A stretch of DNA of 64,000 nt from an uncultured Bacilli bacterium (GTDB lineage Bacteria; Bacillota_I; Bacilli_A; RF39; UBA660). Positions within the stretch are counted from its first letter, which is position 1, and each line of letters starts with the position of its first letter. The position numbers and the translations under genes are program-made. The notes beneath the pieces are model-generated. The model was given only the letters and a program-made list of their open reading frames with translations. It was not told the origin of the DNA and made no database searches. Shown one piece after another: positions 43,606 to 51,631 of this stretch. The DNA lies in the NCBI GenBank assembly GCA_934167465.1, contig CAKPKR010000002.1:62001-126000 (forward strand), read 5' to 3'.

Positions 43606-43705
43606 ACTTATCATCACTCCTACAATTTTTCAAAGTCGTCTTTTATTATTAAAATAACTTTTTTAGCAATTCAAATATTACTTTTATAATTCAAAGTATA
43701 TTTTT

Positions 43706-45217
43706 CTATTCTGTAGTTATTTTATATTCACCACTTTGAATTATTTCATTATTATTTGCAAATTCATCAAAGGAAATGTCATAACAATTATTTTTATTAT
43801 TATCACACAATTGGTATATAGTTTCGTATTTATTAATCCAATTACCATATCCTTCACTATCATTATATTCACAATACCATTGGTTTCTATCTATTTTTTT
43901 AGTACAATTATGCTCCCCACAAATAAAATATTTATTTTCATATAAAGTTGTATCTACAGGAGTTTCTCCCTCATCTAAAATTATATGAGTTGGAATAGCA
44001 TTTGGTTTTAATAAATTAATATCAATTAATTTGAATCCATATATATCGCATCTTATCTTAGTATTGTATTCAATATCAGCTGTAGTTTGGGGAATTACTA
44101 CTGTGGAATACTTAACATCATTAATATATATATATCCAATAGGATTAGTAATAACAACTAATTCATTATCAACACCAACTTTTATATTAAACTTTTTCAA
44201 AACTCTTGCAATTTTACTCAATTTAGGTGTTATTTCAGTATTCCATACTCTAGCAATAGTTATTTTATCAGTCATACTTTTTGATTCTTCATCAGTATAG
44301 GAATGGATAGTAAAGTCTTTCTTTATATTACACTCCAATTCTTCGTTATTCATATTACATTCATAAACAATACCATAATCTTCATCTTTTTTTAATTCTT
44401 CCCAAAGATTAACATAATAATTATCATTACTATTTTTTATTTGTTCATTATTTTTAATATTAGATAACAGATTACTTTTAGTACTACTATCTATATACTC
44501 AATAGAAATATAATCTTTTTTCTTAATTTTAATCTTATCGGTAGTTTTTATTTTAACACCATTAGATGTATCATATCCCTTTTCTTTAGATAGTTTATAT
44601 AGATTATTAACACTTTCATCAATAGTTTTACCTTTAACATCTATTTCATTATAAATCTCAATACAATCATCATTTAAACAGGCAACATCATTAACTTTGC
44701 CATTTTTAATAGTTAATACAAAAGATGGATTAATTTCTATAAATACATAACTGATTTTTTCTTTTTCAATGTTGCTAATATTATCTTTAAATTTATTTAT
44801 TTTTATATTAGTTATAAAATTATTAATAAAATATTTAACAAATAATAGTAGAACAATAACTAATAATATTTTTCTAAATATATGTTTTTTCTTCTTAAAT
44901 TCTATAACTACAAATCCATATTTATTTATATCATCATTATTGTAATTTTCTATTAAACTATTATAATCAAAATTTTCTTTTTTCTTAAATCCTAACTCTT
45001 TTTTTTCTACATTTTTAGATAATTCATCTAAATTAGAGTAAAATCTAATGGCATTTACTTTTTTATTAAATCTATCTACCTTTGCTTTAAGAGTTATTTT
45101 ACTATTATTCTTCATTTTTTTAAAATCTTCATTATTATTTAAACGAATTAGTATGGTTTGCTTACCTGATTTAATTTTTCTAAATTCTGTTTTTGAAACA
45201 TTTATTTTACAGTCCAT
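43706..45217 (-). CDS. RsgI-like membrane protein with N-terminal ASCH-like domain
   Basis: A 503-residue protein. The N-terminal ~85 residues (FRKIKSGKQTILIRLNNNED, IRFYSNLDEL) look like an ASCH-type beta-barrel. One membrane helix lies near 120-140. The outer part begins YVFIEINPSFVLTIKNGKVN and has SVNNLYKLSKEKGYD, resembling the autoproteolytic extracytoplasmic segment of RsgI anti-sigma factors (INPS block). The last ~110 residues carry six cysteines and no recognised fold. A cognate SigI is not encoded nearby and the usual RsgI N-terminal sigma-binding domain is not seen, so its signalling role is uncertain. Confidence 0.6.
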   Translation of the reverse strand: MDCKINVSKTEFRKIKSGKQTILIRLNNNEDFKKMKNNSKITLKAKVDRFNKKVNAIRFYSNLDELSKNVEKKELGFKKKENFDYNSLIENYNNDDINKYGFVVIEFKKKKHIFRKILLVIVLLLFVKYFINNFITNIKINKFKDNISNIEKEKISYVFIEINPSFVLTIKNGKVNDVACLNDDCIEIYNEIDVKGKTIDESVNNLYKLSKEKGYDTSNGVKIKTTDKIKIKKKDYISIEYIDSSTKSNLLSNIKNNEQIKNSNDNYYVNLWEELKKDEDYGIVYECNMNNEELECNIKKDFTIHSYTDEESKSMTDKITIARVWNTEITPKLSKIARVLKKFNIKVGVDNELVVITNPIGYIYINDVKYSTVVIPQTTADIEYNTKIRCDIYGFKLIDINLLKPNAIPTHIILDEGETPVDTTLYENKYFICGEHNCTKKIDRNQWYCEYNDSEGYGNWINKYETIYQLCDNNKNNCYDISFDEFANNNEIIQSGEYKITTE

Positions 45218-45315
45218 TATATCAACCTCTCATATTTTAATGGCTTATTATATTTAATGCATTCTTTATGCCATTCTTTTTCAGACATTTTAACACCTTC
45301 ACTAAAAATATTTTA

Positions 45316-46065
45316 TCATATTTTTCTTTTTTTGAATATATTTAACCTTTCACAAAAGCATTCTATTTGTGGCAAAAAAGAATTTACAATAATTACTATT
45401 CCTAATATCAACACACGTGTTGTATACTTAAATTCTATAACTATTGATTGATTTTGTGAATATTGTGAAATTATTTTCTCAACACCAACAAACGATATCA
45501 ATATAAATACGTTTAATAAAGTCTGCATTATTTTATAAATTAATTCAAAATTTTTTTTATTTTCATTTATATTTTTCTTATATCCATTATGTATAGTCGT
45601 TAGTACAAAGAATAAATATGATCCAATTAATCCTATAGTTAAATCATTATTTTTTCTAATAAAAACTAGTAATGTAAAAAATAGCAAATTCAAAATAAAA
45701 TTATCTCGAATAAATTTTATTAATTCATCTAAAAAAGTTTTTATACAAATTTTAAATTTCAAATATCTAGTACTAAAGTAGTTGATAAATATTATTAATG
45801 CAAAAAATGTGCTAAAATATAATATATTTAAAAATACTATTTTTATATCATTTTCATTAGATGTTACTTCCCATAAAATAATATCTACCAAGTAAACTAT
45901 AATAAAAATCTTAACTATTTCAATTAGAACTCTAAATATATATTTTAAATCATTCTTTAGTTTATCATCTTTACCTTTATCAATTATAAGATTAATCAAA
46001 ATTGATAATGTTATGGGAAAACCGAACAATAGAATAAAATAAATAATGTATAACATCAAACACAC
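45316..46065 (-). CDS. Hypothetical integral membrane protein
   Basis: A 249-residue protein with about seven hydrophobic segments and short Lys/Asp-rich loops. It resembles no family I can name. The start follows AGGAGTGTGTTTG. It is followed by the RsgI-like gene with a ~100-base gap and preceded by the Cys-rich repeat gene. Confidence 0.6.
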   Translation of the reverse strand: MCLMLYIIYFILLFGFPITLSILINLIIDKGKDDKLKNDLKYIFRVLIEIVKIFIIVYLVDIILWEVTSNENDIKIVFLNILYFSTFFALIIFINYFSTRYLKFKICIKTFLDELIKFIRDNFILNLLFFTLLVFIRKNNDLTIGLIGSYLFFVLTTIHNGYKKNINENKKNFELIYKIMQTLLNVFILISFVGVEKIISQYSQNQSIVIEFKYTTRVLILGIVIIVNSFLPQIECFCERLNIFKKRKI

Positions 46066-46119
46066 TCCTTTACATAAACATAATTAATACTTTGATTATG
46101 TTTTAAATTATTTTTGCTT

Positions 46120-46662
46120 TCATTTTTTATACAAATATACTCCATCAGATATTATCCCTATTCCTATAATTGTATCTAATAATACACTATCATCTGTAAT
46201 TTCTTGATTACTACTATTATCATTTTTATCTAATTCATTATCAATAGGCAATATACAACTTCCATTATCCTTATCTGCTTCTGAATTATAATTTTCTGCT
46301 AATAAATTAGTACATCCATACACGTAATACTCACAAGTTCCGTCATCTTTTTCTGCCTCTGAACTATAATTTTTTGCCGCTTCATCTGTACATCCATATA
46401 CATAATATTCGCAAGTGTTATTTTCTTCATTGGCATTTGCATCATAATTCTTTGCTGTTTTATCGGTACAACCATAAACATAAGTAACTGCAACGGTACA
46501 AGTACAGGTTGGACTTAATGTTCCATCTTTACAGATTTGTCTTCCCGAACTACTGCAACCACTAACTCCTCAATGGTGAGAACAACACCCTCTTGCTGTT
46601 TCGATTTTCAAAGGTGAAAACAACATAACACATATTAAAACTAAGACTATCTTTTTCTTCAT
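46120..46662 (-). pseudogene. Secreted Cys-rich repeat protein interrupted by an in-frame UGA
   Basis: From the ATG after AGAGGTAGGTG the frame gives a signal peptide (MKKKIVLVLICVMLFSPL) and GCCSHH, then UGA (46570-46572). In the same frame it continues GVSGCSSSGRQICKDGTLSP, a CTC end, and three 26-residue repeats (YGCTDKTAKNY.., YGCTDEAAKNY.., YGCTNLLAENY..). A short hydrophobic tail ends in KK. Proteins of this kind usually read CSHHGG here, so UGA probably replaces a Gly codon by one base change. The rest of the frame is intact, so the lesion is recent, an error or suppressed. Extracellular; function unknown. Confidence 0.7.
46246..46479 (-). repeat. Three coding repeats of 78 bp
   Basis: Tandem in-frame units encoding VYGCT..(A)KNY..A..(D/N)GTCEYY-type 26-residue repeats inside the interrupted Cys-rich gene. 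The pattern is a small disulfide or calcium-binding-like repeat seen in exported proteins. Confidence 0.85.
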
Positions 46663-46681
46663 ATTAACACCTACCTCTAAC

Positions 46682-46779
46682 AAAAAAACGCCAATACAAA
46701 ATCTATTAATCATAGACCTGTACTAGCGTCATCGTTCATTAATTGTCTATATTATATATCAAAATACAAAATTAAACAA
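46682..46779 (-). promoter_or_regulatory. Promoter and leader terminator/attenuator ahead of the Cys-rich repeat gene
   Basis: Promoter TTGTTT-17-TATAAT on the minus strand (46751-46779). The ~60-nt leader folds into a long hairpin (ACGCTAGTACA / TGTATTGGCGT with inner TCTAT / ATAGA) followed by T7, ending 20 bases before the start codon. A strong terminator between promoter and gene suggests attenuation or a separate short RNA. Confidence 0.55.
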
Positions 46780-47183
46780 ATATTTTATTCAAAATTTCTA
46801 TTTAACATCATAAATTACAATTATTTTCTTGACAAAACTATTAGTTTTTTTAACTTTTTTCAGCAATTTTGTCAAATGTTTTATTTCATCACATATTTTT
46901 TTAGTTATCTAATAATGCTAGACAACTAAAATCATAGTTATAAAATATACTCTAAGTTGGTGACGAATCGTCAACGACTCAATTTTTGCAGGTAAAAAAA
47001 TGAAACTCACTGAACATTTTTTCAAAAAGGATTTATCATAATATTAAATAAGTATATTATTTTTCAATCGGCTATAAATTGTTCTCGATTAATTTCTTAA
47101 TTTTATGTGCATAAAATTGTAACAAAAAATATTTAATAGACTTCAAATCCTTTAATACAAACAAAAACGAGAGCTTTTGCTCT
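46780..47183. other. ~400-bp region without a gene left of the mobile element
   Basis: No supportable ORF on either strand. The only structures seen are a palindrome TGACGAATCGTCA (46961-46973) and an imperfect inverted repeat GTTATCTA / TAGACAAC near 46905-46927. The terminator-like hairpin at the right edge (47169-47184) is interpreted as the displaced end of the sRNA gene. Confidence 0.5.
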
Positions 47184-47184
47184 C
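47169..47184 (-). terminator. Displaced sRNA terminator at the left end of the element (attL side)
   Basis: Minus-strand sequence CCCCCTGAAG followed by hairpin GAGAGC-AAAA-GCTCTC and GTTTTTGTTTG. It has no promoter or sRNA body ahead of it, only element DNA. It mirrors the layout at the other end of the element, where CCCCCTGAAG is followed by GGAGCC-GAAA-GGCTCC and ACTTTTTGTTTG. Confidence 0.6.
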
Positions 47185-47299
47185 TTCAGGGGGCTATTAT
47201 ATTAAAAAAGAGGATTGTTTAAAATCCCCGTAATATCGACATATAACTCTTATAGAGTTTAATAAAATTTAATCAAAAATTGATAAATTTATATTAATT

Positions 47300-47320
47300 T
47301 GATGGGTAGCTGATGGGTAG
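47300..47320 (+). repeat. Left-end paired repeats TGATGGGTAG (likely integrase arm sites)
   Basis: Two direct copies of TGATGGGTAG with an 11-bp period. The same pair (one copy TGCTGGGTAG) is found at the right end in the same orientation. Position and pairing suit arm-type binding sites for the N-terminal domain of a Tn916-like integrase. Confidence 0.6.
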
Positions 47321-47338
47321 AAATACTTATCAGTTATT

Positions 47339-47581
47339 TTATTCATTATCTATTTGTGCAATTATTTTTTTCCTTTTTCTAACATTAGATAAATCATTTA
47401 ATTCTTTAATAGTTTTATCAATAATCTTTTTTTCTTCAACAGTTATATTTCCATAATCTGAAATTTCAATTTTGTCTCCCACATATAGTTTATCTGCGAA
47501 TTCTACATAATCAAAACCATTTCCATTTTCACAATTAATAAAATTTACATTATTACCTTTTTTTATAAGCTTATATTTCAT
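47339..47581 (-). CDS. Small protein coupled to the TrlF-like ATPase
   Basis: An 80-residue soluble, charged protein of unknown family: beta-rich first half (VEFADKLYVGDKIEISDYG), helical second half (VEEKKIIDKTIKELNDLS). A strong AAGGAGGATAATT site precedes its ATG, and it overlaps the end of the TrlF-like gene by 11 bases, so the two are made together. It may be a subunit, regulator or immunity partner of the ATPase. Confidence 0.65.
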   Translation of the reverse strand: MKYKLIKKGNNVNFINCENGNGFDYVEFADKLYVGDKIEISDYGNITVEEKKIIDKTIKELNDLSNVRKRKKIIAQIDNE

Positions 47582-49919
47582 AATTATCCTCCTTGTATGT
47601 TTTTATATTATATTTTTTGAATCTTTTTCTAATAGATTTTTTACCTCCATCAGTTATATCAGCAATTATATCAAGACAAGGTTTACCATCTATATTATTT
47701 TCCATATAATTTGAACGAATAATTATTTTTTTATCATCGTTTCTACAATATATAATGTTTTCTGCATCTGCTAAAATAGGAATAGTGGCATTGTGACTCA
47801 CTACAATTATTTGTTTTTTTATTTTTGCTGCTTTTATATCCTTAATCAACTTATCATTGATATATTTATTTGCCAAATTATCTTCTGGTTGATCAATAAT
47901 CAAAGGTGCTTGATCTTTGTCGTATTTTAAAATTAATTCAGTTAATATTGCTGTTTTCCAACCTGGACTTAAATCTTCCCATTTCTTATTATTTGAAGTA
48001 ACAATCTTATACGTATATCTGTTATTACCTTTTATTTTTTCAAAAATTTTGTTTTTAAAGTCATCATATGTTTTTATACTACTAAAATTTCCATTAACCT
48101 TATTAAAAAATAAATTCGAAGGTTTTAAATCATTAATTGAATCAATTTTATAGCCAGTTTTTAAAATTTCATTTAAATAATCTTTGATAGTATCACTATC
48201 AACTTCTAATTTATTTTCAATATATAATTGATGCCCTGCAACTTTTATCGGAGAAGATTTAATTGTATATTTAAATTTGCTTAAATTCGATAAAGCTTTA
48301 TCAAATATTTTTCTTTCGTCTAAATATTTTGAAATATATAATAATACATTATTAAACATTTGTGATTTTTCTTTTATTTGGCTATCATCATATTTATAAA
48401 CTTCATCAAATTCTTTCTTATTTTGTTTTACGATTTTTCTAATATATTTTTCAAAACTTGATTTTTCATACGCATTTTTCAATTTTTGCTTAATTGATAA
48501 TATTTCTTTTGTATAATCTTCAATATATATATTAGTATTTTTAAATTTGAGTAATTCATTAAGACTTTCAACATGCTTATTATATAATTCTTCTTGATAT
48601 TCTAATTTATCCAATATTTTTTCAGGAGGAAATAATTTGTCTAACGGATTATTCTTCATATTATTAAACAATATTAAATTATTAATATTTGTTAAAGCAG
48701 ATAATTTATTTTGATATTTTTCTATTTCTTCAACTGAGTTAAATAAAGTTGATAAATATTCTTCCAATTTATTTAGTTGCTCAGTAGTCTTTTTTGTTGT
48801 TTCTTTTGTAGGGCCAAACATTTGCTTAATAATTGGAATAGATTCAATTTTATTTTGATTTGCAACTTCAGAAATATAATTTTGATTTATGTAATATGGC
48901 ACAAATCCTGCTGGATTATCAATTTTTAAATCATCAAAATTATAATTCTTAGAGTAATCAACTTTCCCTAAATCAGTTCGTATTTTTCTAACCAAAGTAT
49001 CAACTAAAAGACTTTTTCCAGATGACGATTCGCCTACTATAACATTTAGTCCTTGCTTAAATTCCACATCAATATCAAGAGAATCATTTTTTATATAGTA
49101 ACTTTTAATAAATTCTTCGTATCTTTTAGGTGGATTATCACTATAAAACAAACGACCAGATTCAGATAAAGCTAGTTTTAATCCATTAAAAGTCGGTTCT
49201 GAAATAATCCACGTTGGGACAAACTTTTCTGCATTATCGGATTTTGGATTAGGATATTTTTTAGGATTATAATTGTCAGAGCATGTTATTAAATTCGTAA
49301 ATTCATCAATTCCTATATTTTTGAAATAGTTTTGAGTACTCAATATTCCAGAATTTGATCTGGCAGTAAAGCCATCAAACTGATTATAATATAAAACTTT
49401 TTCCATTATATTATCAAATTTTGCACCTTTTGGCATTGCTTTATTAAAGGTTGCATGATTTTGACCACCGTGTGGTAATAAAAGGAAATCATAGTTGCTA
49501 AATTTATTTATTATTGTTTCTAAATTAGGTATATTAGAATAGTCACTTTTAGTAATCTCTTTTTTAGGATATAATTCATCTAGTATTGTATTTATTGAAT
49601 CGATGTTTTTATCATTTATTTCAATATTAAAGAATATATGACAATGATATGGTTTTTTTAATTTATCATAACTAACATGTAATTCTACCCCTAATATTAA
49701 ATAGTAATCTTCTGGAAATTGTGATAAGTAAACTTTTTTATTTATGATATTATGATCTGTAAATGAAATCATTTTTTTACAGTTTTTACTATAAATATTT
49801 ATTTTTTTTAATAATTCCTCCAAATCATAATTTGATTTTAATTTTATTTCTTCTGGATTTTCTGAAGTATGAATATGTAAATCTGTATATACTGCTTCAA
49901 AAGATTCTTTTCTTATCAT
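47571..49919 (-). CDS. TrlF-like protein: PHP phosphoesterase domain fused to an SMC/ABC-type ATPase
   Basis: A 782-residue protein, starting at MIRKESF after GGGGGAATAAAT. The PHP domain (about 1-230) has intact metal motifs TDLHIHTSENP, SFTDHN, GVELHV and LLPHGGQNH. The ATPase follows: Walker A VIVGESSSGKSLLVD near 295, a central coiled coil (about 380-560), the signature-like LSPGWKTAILTE near 646, Walker B PLIIDQPEDNLAN near 675 and the switch VVSHNA near 710. This matches the TrlF type of PHP-associated ATPases, thought to act in defence as nucleases activated by DNA or nucleotide sensing. It lies directly after the restriction-modification genes on the same strand. Confidence 0.82.
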   Translation of the reverse strand: MIRKESFEAVYTDLHIHTSENPEEIKLKSNYDLEELLKKINIYSKNCKKMISFTDHNIINKKVYLSQFPEDYYLILGVELHVSYDKLKKPYHCHIFFNIEINDKNIDSINTILDELYPKKEITKSDYSNIPNLETIINKFSNYDFLLLPHGGQNHATFNKAMPKGAKFDNIMEKVLYYNQFDGFTARSNSGILSTQNYFKNIGIDEFTNLITCSDNYNPKKYPNPKSDNAEKFVPTWIISEPTFNGLKLALSESGRLFYSDNPPKRYEEFIKSYYIKNDSLDIDVEFKQGLNVIVGESSSGKSLLVDTLVRKIRTDLGKVDYSKNYNFDDLKIDNPAGFVPYYINQNYISEVANQNKIESIPIIKQMFGPTKETTKKTTEQLNKLEEYLSTLFNSVEEIEKYQNKLSALTNINNLILFNNMKNNPLDKLFPPEKILDKLEYQEELYNKHVESLNELLKFKNTNIYIEDYTKEILSIKQKLKNAYEKSSFEKYIRKIVKQNKKEFDEVYKYDDSQIKEKSQMFNNVLLYISKYLDERKIFDKALSNLSKFKYTIKSSPIKVAGHQLYIENKLEVDSDTIKDYLNEILKTGYKIDSINDLKPSNLFFNKVNGNFSSIKTYDDFKNKIFEKIKGNNRYTYKIVTSNNKKWEDLSPGWKTAILTELILKYDKDQAPLIIDQPEDNLANKYINDKLIKDIKAAKIKKQIIVVSHNATIPILADAENIIYCRNDDKKIIIRSNYMENNIDGKPCLDIIADITDGGKKSIRKRFKKYNIKTYKEDNYEI

Positions 49920-50029
49920 ATTTATTCCCCCATTCATTAATGACATTATGACATTATTTTTATATATTAAAATTTATTTAATAATTTTCTAATCTATGTA
50001 ATTGATATAGAATAGTATTACTTTTCATT

Positions 50030-51631
50030 TCATCTTTCATTTAAAGAAATCAATTTATCATTGACACTAATTTTATCAATAAATTCTTCTATTGTATAAG
50101 GATTTATATTTATATTATCTTTATACTTATACCATTCAGAAGCTTCTTTCGCATCATCATGAATATATGGTGCTATAAAGACAGCAAATGCATCTTTATT
50201 TCTTGATAAATCATTTAACAAATGTCGCCTTATAGGTATCATTTCATTCATAACTTGATCTGTTTTCCCCCTCATCATAGTAACTTCTACATTTGAAACT
50301 AAAGGAACTCCTTCTGATTCATTGCTTGGTTCAGTACAAACTATGTCGGGCATATTACCTCTTGCCGTCATAGTCGGCATTCCCTCATCGTCTATTGAAT
50401 AATTTGGCTCAATATAACATCCACTTAAATTTTGAGCAAGTGAAATACTAGTTAAAAATTCTAATCTGGTTGGATCGGGTATAAATCTAAATTCATCATT
50501 TTTACTTTCTGATTTCTTACTTAAGATCATAAGTTCCTTAAATATTTCCTCTTTAGTATACTTACTTGCAAATTTACTTAATGTTTCAATTTTTATACTA
50601 TATTCTTTAGAATGATCTACTTCAACGTTCATATCAAACAATTCTTTATCTTTTTGACCAATATAATTAAAGTATTCTTCCTTACTATTATATGTTTTAA
50701 TAGATGAGTACTTACTTAATACATAGTCAATTTTCTTTTGTTCAAAGCTATTAAAATCTAAAAATCTACCATTTCCTCTTAAAGATAAAATCCCTGTACT
50801 TCTCATTTTTCTTATATATTCGTCTACAGCTTCACCACAAATTTTATCAATCTTAAAGTATTTTTTACTTGATTCTTTTTCTTCTGGTGTAACACATCCT
50901 AATAATTCTAAACAAATATCATAAATCATCTCATCACTATACTGAAAACCGACTTGCTTACGTAACTTTTTAATAAGCTTATATAATTCAACAGCATCAT
51001 TATTATTCCAACATATTAATAAACTAAGCTCACTTCTAAATATTCCTGCACCATTTTCTTCAGAATCATTCTTTAATAATTTGATCGTATTCAAAAGTAA
51101 AAGTAGTGGATTATTTTCATTTAAATTTTTCTTAAAAGGATTGTTTGTTTGATACTTACATAAACTATTTAAAAATATATTTTGATTTACTATTTCATCA
51201 GGTTCTTCCAATTTACTATTATCAATTAACATATGACCTGTATCAGATATTTTTATTTTTTTTCCTTTTTCATAGAAGATAAAACCAAACTCTTTAGGCA
51301 AGCTAAACCATGTGTCAAAACGTGATTCCCAACCAGCTTCAAATCCTGCCTCTTTATGTTTTTGCTTTGTATTGGCAATTATATCTTCAACTTGTTCATC
51401 TGAAAATTCTAATTCTTCAGAAAAATATATGTCCTTATATTCGGGCTTGCCATATTCATACATAGTATAATATAGTTTATTTTTAATAACGTTATGTACA
51501 ACTTTATATATTATCTCACTTGTTAAAATTTGTCCTTCAAACTCTACTATTTGTGATAGAAAACCAGCAATTCTATTTGGATTTCTCATGGTAGTAGAAA
51601 ACGATAATGGTTTACTCTTTGCTTTTGCCAT
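50030..51631 (-). CDS. Type II restriction endonuclease, AlwI family
   Basis: A 533-residue protein starting MAKAKSKPLSFSTTMRNPNR; a longer frame adds 16 residues inside the methylase gene. It shows the AlwI-family opening (STTMRNPNRIAGFLSQIVEF then EGQILT), a central DFNSFEQKKIDYVLS region, and near residue 410-470 a PD-(D/E)xK-like nuclease core (EFRFIPDPTRLEFLTSISLA, then DIVCTEPSNE and SNVEVTMMRGK). AlwI cuts outside GGATC; the same target is inferred here, not shown. Its start overlaps the methylase by 20 bases. Confidence 0.85.
   Translation of the reverse strand: MAKAKSKPLSFSTTMRNPNRIAGFLSQIVEFEGQILTSEIIYKVVHNVIKNKLYYTMYEYGKPEYKDIYFSEELEFSDEQVEDIIANTKQKHKEAGFEAGWESRFDTWFSLPKEFGFIFYEKGKKIKISDTGHMLIDNSKLEEPDEIVNQNIFLNSLCKYQTNNPFKKNLNENNPLLLLLNTIKLLKNDSEENGAGIFRSELSLLICWNNNDAVELYKLIKKLRKQVGFQYSDEMIYDICLELLGCVTPEEKESSKKYFKIDKICGEAVDEYIRKMRSTGILSLRGNGRFLDFNSFEQKKIDYVLSKYSSIKTYNSKEEYFNYIGQKDKELFDMNVEVDHSKEYSIKIETLSKFASKYTKEEIFKELMILSKKSESKNDEFRFIPDPTRLEFLTSISLAQNLSGCYIEPNYSIDDEGMPTMTARGNMPDIVCTEPSNESEGVPLVSNVEVTMMRGKTDQVMNEMIPIRRHLLNDLSRNKDAFAVFIAPYIHDDAKEASEWYKYKDNININPYTIEEFIDKISVNDKLISLNER

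Noticed and set aside
46246..46479. CRISPR-like array
   Set aside because: The three 78-bp units are coding repeats with no spacer structure and no cas genes nearby.
46299..46493. 64-codon ORF within the Cys-rich repeat gene
   Set aside because: It is a shifted-frame reading of the 78-bp repeats; the true frame carries the signal peptide and Cys pattern.
46120..46662. UGA read as Trp or Gly (alternative genetic code)
   Set aside because: Long conserved genes (ftsK, dnaE, recG) contain no in-frame UGA and use UGG for Trp, so the standard code holds.
46682..46740. Possible c-di-GMP or other known riboswitch ahead of the Cys-rich gene
   Set aside because: It contains GACGC but lacks the other conserved bases of GEMM or any class I know; it is better described as a terminator hairpin.
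46961..46973. Palindrome TGACGAATCGTCA left of the element as an attachment site or operator
   Set aside because: There is no counterpart at the other end of the element and no adjacent gene it would control.
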